From Shinella sp. SUS2 (GTDB taxonomy: Bacteria > Pseudomonadota > Alphaproteobacteria > Rhizobiales > Rhizobiaceae): DNA of 64,000 nt. The DNA lies in the NCBI RefSeq assembly GCF_001262505.1, contig NZ_KQ410730.1, forward strand, positions 186,001-250,000, in the 5' to 3' direction. Under the pieces are notes generated by a model. It saw nothing but the letters and a program-made list of their open reading frames with translations. It searched no databases and had not been told where the DNA came from. Shown here piece by piece: positions 7,315-14,199 of this stretch; position 1 is the stretch's first letter, and every line of letters begins with the position of its first letter. Both the position numbers and the translations under genes were made by a program.

Positions 7315-9029
7315 TCCTCGTCCGCACCGTCCTGCGCCAGCCTGAAGCCGCGACCGGCCTTGTGCTCCTCGCCGTGCTTGCGCTTCTCGCGCTGCTGGCG
7401 CCCGTTCTCTTCCCCGGCGATCCGCTGAAGATCGCCGGCCGGGCGCTGACCGTGCCCTTCACCGATCCCGCCTTTCCGCTCGGCACCGACCGGCTCGGCC
7501 GCGACGTGCTGGCCGGCATCGTGCACGGCGCGCGCACCTCGCTCTTCGTCGGCCTTGCGGCGGCGCTCGCGGCGCTGGCAATCGGCCTTTCGGTGGGGCT
7601 TGCAGCGGGCTTTGCCGGGGGGATTGCAGACGAGGCGCTGATGCGCGTGGTCGATGCCTTCCAGATCGTGCCGAGCTTCCTTCTGGCGCTCGCCTTCGTC
7701 AGCGTTGTCGGGCCTTCAGTGCCGGTCGTGGTGCTGGCCATCGCGCTCGGCGCCTGGGCGGATCCTGCGCGGCTCACCCGTGCCGAGGTGCTGTCCGCGC
7801 GCGAGCGGGACTATGTCGCCGCCGCGCGTGTTGCCGGCATGCACCCGGTGGAGATCGCCCTGCGCGAGATCCTGCCCATTGTGCTGCCGCCGGTGCTGGC
7901 GCTCTCGGCCACCATCGTCGCCGCCGCCATCCTGACGGAGGCGGCGCTCTCCTTCCTCGGCCTCGGCGATCCGAATGTCGTCACCTGGGGCTCGATGATC
8001 GCCGAGGGGCGCAACGTCCTGCGCTCCGCGCCCTTCCTGTCGATCTTTCCCGGCCTCGCTTTGGTCGCGACGGTGATCGGCGTCTACCTGTTCAGCGAGG
8101 GGCTGACCAATGCGCTTGCGGGGGAGGGGAGAGCAAACGTCAATGAAGGAAAGAAGCGTCGAAGCCGCGGCAAATCCTCCTCTTTGCCCGGCAGGGCAGA
8201 GAGGGATGACAGCGCTGGCGACAATCCTCCTGCCGAACAGGGAGAGGAGGGCGTGCTCTGCCGGGTGAAAAACCTCTCCGTCACCTATCGCGGCCAGGAG
8301 ACGCCGGCGCTGAGGGATCTCGACCTTCCGATCCGCGTCGGCGAGCGGCTGGCGATCATCGGCGAGAGCGGCTCGGGCAAGAGCACCTTTGCGCGGGCGC
8401 TGGCCGGGCTCCTGCCCGACGGGGCCGAGATGGAGGGCAGGGTGCACTGGACGGGAAGCGCCGCGCCGCGTGCCGGCCGCGATCTCGGTTACGTGCTGCA
8501 GGACCCCTCCGCCAGCCTCAACCCGGTGCTGACGATCGGCGAACAGGTGGCCGAAGGCGCCCGCCGGCATCTCGGCCTTTCCTGGCCCGAGGCGCGCGCC
8601 CGCGCGCTCGACATGCTGGAGCGGGTGCATCTTCCCGAGCCGAAAAAGCTGCTCGACGCCTATCCGCACCAGCTCTCGGGCGGCCAGCGCCAGCGCGTGG
8701 CGATCGCCGCCGCACTCGCCGCCCGCCCGGGGCTGCTCATTGCCGACGAGCCGACCAGCGCGCTCGACATGGTGGTGCAGGCGGAGATCGTCGCGCTGCT
8801 CGACGAACTGGTGCGCGCGGCGGGCATGACACTCGTCTTCATCACCCACGACATCGCGCTGGCCGCCGGCTTTGCCGATCGGGTGGCGATCTTCAAGGAC
8901 GGGGGGCTCGTCGAAACCGGTCCCGCGGCCGCCGTACTTGCCGCCCCGCACGCGACCTATACGAAGCAGCTGGTCGCCAGCCACCGCGATCTCGCCTCCA
9001 CGCCGCTGGTCGGGGAGATCGGCGCATGA
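7311..9029 (+). CDS. Fused ABC transporter permease-ATPase (DppC-like + DppD/NikD-like), 572 aa
   Basis: One uninterrupted frame joins two proteins that are normally separate. Residues 1 to about 268 are a DppC-type permease (FPLGTDRLGRDVL near the N-terminus; EAL...VAGMHPVEIALREILP coupling segment). Residues 315-572 are an ATPase with Walker A GESGSGKST, signature LSGGQRQRVAIA and Walker B LLIADEPTSALD. The roughly 45-residue joint (8117-8252) is low-complexity and encoded by repeat-like DNA containing GCCCGGCAGGGCAGAG. A purine-rich ribosome site (8241-8250) precedes an in-frame GTG at 8253, so the ATPase could also be made alone (258 aa). Whether the cell makes a fusion, two products or both is not decidable here. 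The stop overlaps the next gene by four bases. Confidence 0.85.
   Translation: MILVRTVLRQPEAATGLVLLAVLALLALLAPVLFPGDPLKIAGRALTVPFTDPAFPLGTDRLGRDVLAGIVHGARTSLFVGLAAALAALAIGLSVGLAAGFAGGIADEALMRVVDAFQIVPSFLLALAFVSVVGPSVPVVVLAIALGAWADPARLTRAEVLSARERDYVAAARVAGMHPVEIALREILPIVLPPVLALSATIVAAAILTEAALSFLGLGDPNVVTWGSMIAEGRNVLRSAPFLSIFPGLALVATVIGVYLFSEGLTNALAGEGRANVNEGKKRRSRGKSSSLPGRAERDDSAGDNPPAEQGEEGVLCRVKNLSVTYRGQETPALRDLDLPIRVGERLAIIGESGSGKSTFARALAGLLPDGAEMEGRVHWTGSAAPRAGRDLGYVLQDPSASLNPVLTIGEQVAEGARRHLGLSWPEARARALDMLERVHLPEPKKLLDAYPHQLSGGQRQRVAIAAALAARPGLLIADEPTSALDMVVQAEIVALLDELVRAAGMTLVFITHDIALAAGFADRVAIFKDGGLVETGPAAAVLAAPHATYTKQLVASHRDLASTPLVGEIGA
8119..8250. repeat. Repeat-derived DNA inside the permease-ATPase frame
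   Basis: This stretch lacks similarity to either transporter domain and shares GCCCGGCAGGGCAGAG (8186-8202) with the inverted-repeat element at 6136-6286. It appears to have removed the permease stop codon while keeping frame. Its boundaries are approximate. Confidence 0.55.
8241..8255 (+). promoter_or_regulatory. Internal ribosome binding site and GTG start for the ATPase half
   Basis: GGAGAGGAGG (8241-8250) lies two bases before an in-frame GTG (8253), which begins the conserved ATPase N-terminus (V-L-C-R-V-K-N-L-S-V-T-Y). It is probably the original start of the ATPase gene before the in-frame joining. Confidence 0.5.
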
Positions 9030-9823
9030 GCCTCCTCGTCGCGGACAATCTCAGCAAGCGCTTTTCCTACGGCGGCCGAACCGTGGCGGCGATGAACGAT
9101 GTCTCGCTCAGCCTTGCCGCAGGGGAAACCCTCGGCCTTGCCGGCGCCTCCGGCAGCGGCAAGTCCACGCTGGCGCGCATCCTCACCCGGCTCTTGCCGG
9201 CCGATGGCGGCAGCGTGCGCTTTGCCGGCGAGGACTGGCTCGGCCTGTCGGGCGCGGACCTGCGCCACCGCCGCGCCCGCATGCAGATGGTGTTCCAGGA
9301 CGTCGCCGGCGCCTTCAATCCGCGCGCCACCGTGGCCGCCGCGCTCGACGATCCCCTGCGCATCCACGCCGTGGTGCCGAAGGCCGAGCGGCCGCGCGAG
9401 ATCGCCGCCCTGCTCGAACGGGTCGGCGTGCCCGCCGCCTATGCCGGCCGCGCGGTCCGCGACCTCTCCGGCGGCCAGCGCCAGCGCGTCGCCATCGCCC
9501 GCGCCATCGCCACACGCCCGGCGTTGATCGTGCTTGACGAGGCGGTCTCGGCGCTCGACGTCTCGGTGCGCGAACGTATCCTGATGCTGCTCGCCACGTT
9601 GCAGGAAGAACGCGGCATCGCTTATCTCTTCGTCTCGCACGACCTGGCCGTGCTGCGCGCGCTCTCCCATCGCATCGCCGTGATGGAGGCCGGACGCATC
9701 GTCGAATGCGGGCCGGCGGGCCGCGTCATCGCCGACCCGCAATCGCCCGCCGCCCGCGCCCTCATCCGCGCCGTGCCGCGCCTCCTCCCCCCGGAAAGCA
9801 AGGAAAGCCCCGATGGCCGCTGA
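9026..9823 (+). CDS. ABC transporter ATPase, DppF/NikE type (265 aa)
   Basis: Second cytoplasmic ATPase of the peptide/nickel-type importer. Walker A is GASGSGKST (about residues 43-51), the Q-loop is QMVFQD, the signature is LSGGQRQRVAIA, Walker B is LIVLDEAVSALD and the switch His is in VSHD. At 265 residues it is short, near NikE size, and lacks most of the C-terminal extension found in many oligopeptide ATPases. Its ATG overlaps the upstream stop (9026-9029), and its own 3' end overlaps the aminotransferase start by 11 bases, showing a tightly coupled operon. Confidence 0.92.
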   Translation: MSLLVADNLSKRFSYGGRTVAAMNDVSLSLAAGETLGLAGASGSGKSTLARILTRLLPADGGSVRFAGEDWLGLSGADLRHRRARMQMVFQDVAGAFNPRATVAAALDDPLRIHAVVPKAERPREIAALLERVGVPAAYAGRAVRDLSGGQRQRVAIARAIATRPALIVLDEAVSALDVSVRERILMLLATLQEERGIAYLFVSHDLAVLRALSHRIAVMEAGRIVECGPAGRVIADPQSPAARALIRAVPRLLPPESKESPDGR

Positions 9824-10910
9824 CCGCTGGAACGCCCTCAACGATGTGCCCGATTTCCCGGCCGGCCGCCTCGGACCGCTCGCCGACCGGATCGCCCGCA
9901 TCCTGAAGACCCGCAACGACATCCTGCTCTTCCAGACGGAGGCCGTCGTGGCGCTGGAGGCGGTGGCGAGCAGCATCGCGCGGCCGGGGCTGACGGCGCT
10001 CAACATCGTCACCAGCCCCTTCGGCGCCTGGTTCGGTGACTGGCTGCGGCGCGGCGGGGCGGAGGTCGTCACGCTTTCGGCCGAAGCCGCCCGACCCATC
10101 GACGTCGAGAGCGTGAAGGCGGCCTTCCACACCCATCCCGAAGTGAAGGCCGTCATCCTCTGCCATGCCGAATCGGCGAACGGCGTACTCAACCCGCTGG
10201 CGGAGATCGCCGCCACCGCCCGCGCACGCGGCATCGTGACGATCGTCGACGCCGTCGCCTCGGTGGCCGGGCATGCGCTCGATGTCGACGCGCTTGGCAT
10301 CGATATTGCCGTGATCGGCCCGCAGAAATCGCTGGCCGGGCCGGCCGGGGTCTGCGCACTGTCAGTGAGCCGGGCTGCCTGGGCGCTGATTTCCGCGGAG
10401 GGCGGAGTACGGAACTCGACGCTCTCCCTGCTCGATCGCGGGGACTGGCTCGACAGCGGGCGCGGTGCACTGCCCGGTACGGCGGCACCGCTGGAGTTCT
10501 TCGCCCTCGAGGCCGCGCTCGACCGCTTCGAGGCCGAAGGGGCCGACGCCGTGCTCGCCCGCCATGCCCGGGCGGCAGCCGCGACGCGTGACGGCCTCCT
10601 GGCATTCGGCGCCCGTCCCTGGGCGGACCCGGGCCGGGCGTCCCATCTCGTCACCACCGCGGCGCTGCCAGAGACTGTTGATCCCGACCTGTTCCTTGCC
10701 GCCGCCGCGCCGCTCGACATGGAGCTTTCCGCCGGCATCGGCCCGGGCGCCGGGCGGCTGGTACGGCTCAACCATACCGGCCGCCGTGCGCGCTTCGATA
10801 TCGTGCTCGGCAATGTACTCGCCTATGGCATCGCCCTTCAGAAATGCGGCGCTCCGGCGGATCTCGCGGCCGCCGCCGCGGCGGTCGCCGCCCATTACGG
10901 CGCGGACTGA
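9813..10910 (+). CDS. Class V (alanine-glyoxylate type) aminotransferase-like PLP enzyme (365 aa)
   Basis: Fold-type I PLP enzyme of the class V group. The PLP-binding Lys is in IGPQKSLAGPAG (about residue 172), preceded by the cofactor Asp in VDAVASVAG (about 148-156). An A-E-S-A-N-G-V segment near residue 120 matches the substrate loop of alanine-glyoxylate/serine-pyruvate and pyridoxamine-pyruvate aminotransferases. A ribosome site (AAGGAAAG) precedes ATG 9813, inside the end of the ATPase gene, so it belongs to the transporter operon and probably processes the imported compound. The specific amine donor cannot be assigned. The 3' end overlaps the convergent hydrolase gene by 16 bases. Confidence 0.82.
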   Translation: MAADRWNALNDVPDFPAGRLGPLADRIARILKTRNDILLFQTEAVVALEAVASSIARPGLTALNIVTSPFGAWFGDWLRRGGAEVVTLSAEAARPIDVESVKAAFHTHPEVKAVILCHAESANGVLNPLAEIAATARARGIVTIVDAVASVAGHALDVDALGIDIAVIGPQKSLAGPAGVCALSVSRAAWALISAEGGVRNSTLSLLDRGDWLDSGRGALPGTAAPLEFFALEAALDRFEAEGADAVLARHARAAAATRDGLLAFGARPWADPGRASHLVTTAALPETVDPDLFLAAAAPLDMELSAGIGPGAGRLVRLNHTGRRARFDIVLGNVLAYGIALQKCGAPADLAAAAAAVAAHYGAD

Positions 10911-11707
10911 AGCCGGTCGAGGAAATCGAGCACTGTGCGATTGAAGAGGTCCGGCCGCTGCAACGGGGCGAAATGGCTGACGCTGGGCAGCACCCTAAGC
11001 GTGGCACCGGGAATGGTGCGGGCCAGATAGGCGGCGTGTTCCTGCCGGATGAATTCGTCCCTTTCGCCGATGACGATGGCGACCGGCACCCGGATGGCGG
11101 CGAGCTGCGCGGCGCTGTAGTCCGGCTCGCTCTGCATCATGCGCGAGACATCAGCTACGAAGCCGTCGAAATCATCGGGCGTCGCCGACAGGGCCGCATA
11201 GTCGAGACGGTGGCGATTAAAGCAACGGTCCAGCACCGGCGCCGATTCCAGATCGCGCGTGCCGCCCGGGTCCATGTTGCAGGCGAAGAAGAACACGCCC
11301 TCGACCCGTTCGGGATGCCGGTCGGCAAGGATGAGCGCTGTTACGGCGCCGTCGCTCCAGCCGACGAGGCCCGCCGTTTGAAGACCGAGATGATCCATGA
11401 CCGCAAGCACGTCCTCTGCCATGCGGACATAGCCGAACGGCCTGGCCTCGCGCGTGCTGCGGCCATGCCCGCGACTGTCGACGACGAGTACCGTGCGGCC
11501 CGCCGCCATCAGCGCAGGTACCTGATGGCCCCAGTTGCCGGCATGGCCGAGCCCGCCATGCAGCAGGACCACCGCCGGGCCGGCGCCATGCATGCTGAAC
11601 CAGATTCGCGCGCCGTCGCGCGCGACAAAACCCTGCCGGCCACCTGCCGGAAGCGGCGACGCGCCCTCCGCCTCGAAAATTTTCAGATCGTCGTCGTTCA
11701 CCTGCAT
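10895..11707 (-). CDS. Alpha/beta hydrolase (270 aa)
   Basis: A typical alpha/beta hydrolase with an intact triad: nucleophile Ser in GWSDGA (about residue 124), acidic residue in GERDEF and His in SHFAPL near the C-terminus, plus an oxyanion segment HGGLGHAGNW. ATG 11707 is chosen because GGGAGAA lies just upstream and the longer in-frame extension (to 11854) is Arg-rich and unlike the family. Substrate is unknown; members include esterases, haloalkane dehalogenases and C-C hydrolases. It converges with the aminotransferase gene, sharing 16 bases, and its upstream region backs onto the nasT leader. Confidence 0.85.
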   Translation of the reverse strand: MQVNDDDLKIFEAEGASPLPAGGRQGFVARDGARIWFSMHGAGPAVVLLHGGLGHAGNWGHQVPALMAAGRTVLVVDSRGHGRSTREARPFGYVRMAEDVLAVMDHLGLQTAGLVGWSDGAVTALILADRHPERVEGVFFFACNMDPGGTRDLESAPVLDRCFNRHRLDYAALSATPDDFDGFVADVSRMMQSEPDYSAAQLAAIRVPVAIVIGERDEFIRQEHAAYLARTIPGATLRVLPSVSHFAPLQRPDLFNRTVLDFLDRLQSAP

Positions 11708-12062
11708 GGGCTTCTCCCTGGCTTTTCTGGAAGACGGCCGAGCCTGGCGCCTCCCGACAAGCCTGCGTAAAAATCGGGCAGACCGTGCCGTCGCAAGAAG
11801 CAACGCAGCATTTGCATAGCTGCATTGCACAATAAATGTTTCCCATTTGGTCAAAAAAGCCGCATAGTGCCCTCAGTTGATGCACACAGCGGTTTTCCTC
11901 CCAGTGCCGCTGCATCAGCTGTTCCCCTCTGGAGGTTTTATGACCTTCACACTTCATGGGCCGCGGTTTCCGCTGGCCCATTTTTTTTGCCCGCAGCGCA
12001 GCTTGATTTTCCCGGCCATTCGGAGGCATCTGCCGAAGACCCTGACGCTGACACGGTGGGAT
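11708..12062. promoter_or_regulatory. Divergent upstream region with nasT leader
   Basis: These 355 bases separate the hydrolase (minus) from nasT (plus). GATG-CACA-CAGCGG (11879-11892) pairs with CCGCTG-CATC (11907-11916), forming a bulged hairpin, and a strong terminator-like hairpin follows at 11956-11988. A GGAGG and ATG at 11932-11942 are in frame with nasT and would add 41 unusual residues; I do not use that start. The layout suggests transcription attenuation ahead of nasT, but no clear A-N-N-G-N-N hexaloop pair is seen here. Confidence 0.5.
11956..11988 (+). terminator. Intrinsic terminator-like hairpin in nasT leader
   Basis: ATGGGCC-GCGG (11956-11966) pairs with CCGC-T-GGCCCAT (11970-11981) around a 3-nt loop with one bulged T, followed directly by eight T residues (11981-11988). 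This is a textbook intrinsic terminator lying about 75 bases upstream of the nasT start. Confidence 0.75.
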
Positions 12063-12677
12063 ATGAAACCGGGCGCACTGAACGTACTGGTCATCGACGA
12101 GAACCGCATTCGCGCCGCCATCATCGAGGAGGGGCTGCGCGATGCCGGCTATGCCGTCACCGTGGTCGAGGAGATGCAGGGCCTCGCCCGCCGCATCGCC
12201 GACCTCAACCCCGACGTCATCGTCATCGACCTGGAAAACCCCAATCGCGACATGCTGGAGAGCATTTTCCAGCTCACCCGCGCCGTGCAGCGGCCCATCG
12301 CCATGTTCGTCGATAAGTCCGACGAGGCCTCCATCGAGGCGGCGGTGGAGGCGGGCGTCTCGGCCTATATCGTCGACGGGCTGAAGCAGAAGCGCGTGCG
12401 GCCGATCCTCAAGATGGCGATCAGCCGCTTTAACGCCTTCTCCCGCCTCAACCGCGAACTGGAGGAGACGCGCAGCGAACTGGAGAACCGCAAGGTGATC
12501 GACCGCGCCAAGGGGCTCCTGATGCGCTCGCGCGGGCTTTCCGAGGAGGCGGCCTATGCGCTGCTGCGCCGCACGGCGATGAACCAGAACCGCAAGATCG
12601 CCGAGATCGCGCAAAGCCTCGTCACGGCGGCGAGCCTGCTCGATCCGGGAGCGCCCGATCCTGGAGCAAAGGAGTGA
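12063..12677 (+). CDS. nasT: NasT: ANTAR-domain response regulator / antiterminator
   Basis: A 204-aa protein with an N-terminal receiver-like domain (about residues 7-120; LVIDE at the start and candidate acceptor Asp56 in VIVIDLENPN) and a C-terminal ANTAR RNA-binding domain (about 135-195; IDRAKGLLMRSRGLSEEAAYALLRR). In the NasS-NasT system NasT binds paired hexaloop hairpins in leader RNA and prevents termination, while NasS holds it inactive without nitrate or nitrite. ATG 12063 gives the normal NasT N-terminus (preceded by GGTGGGA). The cognate leader is visible at 14044-14151. nasS follows three bases after the stop. Confidence 0.93.
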   Translation: MKPGALNVLVIDENRIRAAIIEEGLRDAGYAVTVVEEMQGLARRIADLNPDVIVIDLENPNRDMLESIFQLTRAVQRPIAMFVDKSDEASIEAAVEAGVSAYIVDGLKQKRVRPILKMAISRFNAFSRLNRELEETRSELENRKVIDRAKGLLMRSRGLSEEAAYALLRRTAMNQNRKIAEIAQSLVTAASLLDPGAPDPGAKE

Positions 12678-12679
12678 CG

Positions 12680-13885
12680 ATGCGCCACGCCATCACCGCC
12701 GGCTTCGTGCCGCTGCTCGACAGTGCGCTGCTCATCACCGCCCGGGAAAAGGGTTTTGCCGAAGCGCAGTCGATCGACCTGACGCTGGTGCGCGAGCGCT
12801 CCTGGGCGAGCATCCGCGACCGCCTCGCCGTCCGCCAGTTCGACGTCGCCCATATTCTCGGCCCCATGCCGATCGCCTGCAATCTGGGCCTCTCCGCCCC
12901 GGCGCCGAAAATGATCGTGCCGATGGCGCTCGGCCTCGGCGGCAACGCCGTCACCGTTTCCGCCGCGCTCTGGCAGGCGATGGCCGGGGCCGGCGCGACG
13001 GACGATCTCGACGCGCACCGGAACGGCGCGGCGCTCCGGAAAGTGATCGACGGGCGCGGGGGCGAGCCGCTGCGCTTCGGCGTCGTGCATCCCTATTCCG
13101 GGCACAATTACGAACTGCGCTACTGGCTGGCGGCGAGCGGCGTCGATCCGGACCGCGACATCGAAATCCTCGTCCTGCCGCCGCCGGACATGGGTGATGC
13201 GCTCGCCGAGGGCCTGATCGACGGCTATTGCGCCGGCGAACCGTGGAACACGTTTGGGGTTTTGAAACGCGGCGCGCATCTCGCCACCGTCAAGGCGGCG
13301 ATCTGGAAATCCAGCCCGGAAAAGGTGCTCGGCGTCAACGCGCGCTGGGGCGAGGCGAACCCGGAGGCGCTGGCCGCGCTGCTCGTCGCGCTGCACCACG
13401 CCTCGCTCTGGTGCGGTGATGCGCGCAACCACGCGGAACTCGCCCGGCTGCTGGCGCTGCCCACCTATGTCGGGCGCGCGGCGGACCTGCTGCTGCCGGC
13501 GCTCAGCGGTGCAATGCCGGTCGGTGGCGGCGTGGTGCGCCCGGTCGGCGATTTCTTCGTGCCGCACGCCAAGGCCGCGACCTTCCCGTGGAAGAGCCAT
13601 GCGCTGTGGTTCTACACCCAGATGGTCCGCTGGCGGCAGGTGGCGCATACGGAGGCGAACCGTGAGATCGCCGCCGAGACCTATCGCCCGGATGTCTACC
13701 GCACCGCGCTGAAGGCGCTCGGCATCGCCATGCCCTCGGCAAGCGCCAAGGTCGAGGGCGCGCTTACCACGGAGACGCCCGTCGGCTCCTCCGGCGCGCT
13801 GACGCTCGGCCCGGACGGCTTCTTCGATGGTGGCCGCTTCGATCCCGACGCGGTCGATGTCTATATCGCAGCGCAATCGCGCTAG
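12680..13885 (+). CDS. nasS: NasS: nitrate/nitrite sensor, NrtA-like (401 aa)
   Basis: Homologue of the periplasmic nitrate-binding proteins NrtA/CmpA but starting directly at the mature domain (MRHAITAGFVPLLDSALL) with no signal peptide, as expected for cytoplasmic NasS. It contains the family segments FDVAHILGPMP and GYCAGEPWN. NasS is known to bind NasT and release it on nitrate/nitrite binding. ATG 12680 has GGAG five bases upstream; an in-frame GTG at 12674 overlaps that site and is less likely. It is paired with nasT and precedes the sigma-54 promoter of the assimilation operon. Confidence 0.92.
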   Translation: MRHAITAGFVPLLDSALLITAREKGFAEAQSIDLTLVRERSWASIRDRLAVRQFDVAHILGPMPIACNLGLSAPAPKMIVPMALGLGGNAVTVSAALWQAMAGAGATDDLDAHRNGAALRKVIDGRGGEPLRFGVVHPYSGHNYELRYWLAASGVDPDRDIEILVLPPPDMGDALAEGLIDGYCAGEPWNTFGVLKRGAHLATVKAAIWKSSPEKVLGVNARWGEANPEALAALLVALHHASLWCGDARNHAELARLLALPTYVGRAADLLLPALSGAMPVGGGVVRPVGDFFVPHAKAATFPWKSHALWFYTQMVRWRQVAHTEANREIAAETYRPDVYRTALKALGIAMPSASAKVEGALTTETPVGSSGALTLGPDGFFDGGRFDPDAVDVYIAAQSR

Positions 13886-13995
13886 CGCCTATTTTATGCG
13901 CACTGCACAAAATTTAACGCCGCTCGTGCCGACGGCACATGCGCGCCGTCACGCTGCTGCCGCGGAGATGCTTGTAAATCAACGGCTTGCCGAAC

Positions 13996-14011
13996 TGGCA
14001 CGCCGATTGCT
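13996..14011 (+). promoter_or_regulatory. Sigma-54 (RpoN) promoter of the nitrate assimilation operon
   Basis: The sequence TGGCACG (13996-14002), four bases, then TTGCT (14007-14011) matches the RpoN -24/-12 consensus TGGCACG-N4-TTGCW exactly. The predicted start of transcription is about 14022, giving a leader of about 178 nt before narK. RpoN with NtrC is the known nitrogen-limitation control for such operons. I could not identify NtrC sites in the 110 bases upstream; only an inverted repeat GTGCC-GAC-GGCAC is seen there. Confidence 0.85.
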
Positions 14012-14043
14012 TTTCTCTCCGTAGGCCCTCGGGCCACGATATC

Positions 14044-14079
14044 GGCGTCCAACGACGGGCGCCACCAGCAAAGCCGCTG
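14044..14079 (+). ncRNA. ANTAR (NasT) target RNA: two adjacent hexaloop hairpins
   Basis: Hairpin 1 is GGCGTCC (14044-14050) paired with GGGCGCC (14057-14063), with loop AACGAC. Hairpin 2 is CAGC (14066-14069) paired with GCTG (14076-14079), with loop AAAGCC. Both six-base loops have A at position 1 and G at position 4, the known ANTAR recognition pattern, and the hairpins are two bases apart. Hairpin 2 uses the bases of the terminator's 5' arm (14070-14079), so the two structures exclude each other. Confidence 0.85.
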
Positions 14080-14151
14080 ATCGGGTTTTTTGCGCACACG
14101 GCCTCCCTCCGTGCCGCGCGGGAAAGACCTGACCAGCGGCTTTTTGTTTTT
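14070..14151 (+). terminator. Leader terminator controlled by NasT antitermination
   Basis: The arm at 14070-14085 (AAAGCCGCTGATCGGG) pairs with 14128-14143 (CCTGACCAGCGGCTTT): 14 Watson-Crick pairs, one G-U and one A-C mismatch. A smaller hairpin (CACGG/CCGTG, 14097-14113) lies inside its loop. The T-rich tail (TTTTTGTTTTT, 14141-14151) completes an intrinsic terminator about 50 bases before narK. Confidence 0.88.
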
Positions 14152-14199
14152 CAACCCCCAAGATGGAGCGGCACGACCTTGTCGGGCCCCGGAGAAGCT

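Noticed and set aside
11940..12062. Upstream in-frame start for nasT adding 41 residues after GGAGG
   Set aside because: The extension is encoded by the terminator hairpin and lacks similarity to NasT. The start at 12063 gives the normal N-terminus. A leader peptide role cannot be excluded.
13910..13960. NtrC enhancer sites upstream of the sigma-54 promoter
   Set aside because: GTGCC-GAC-GGCAC and other GC-rich repeats are present, but none fits the NtrC pattern in the right orientation and spacing, so I do not call them.
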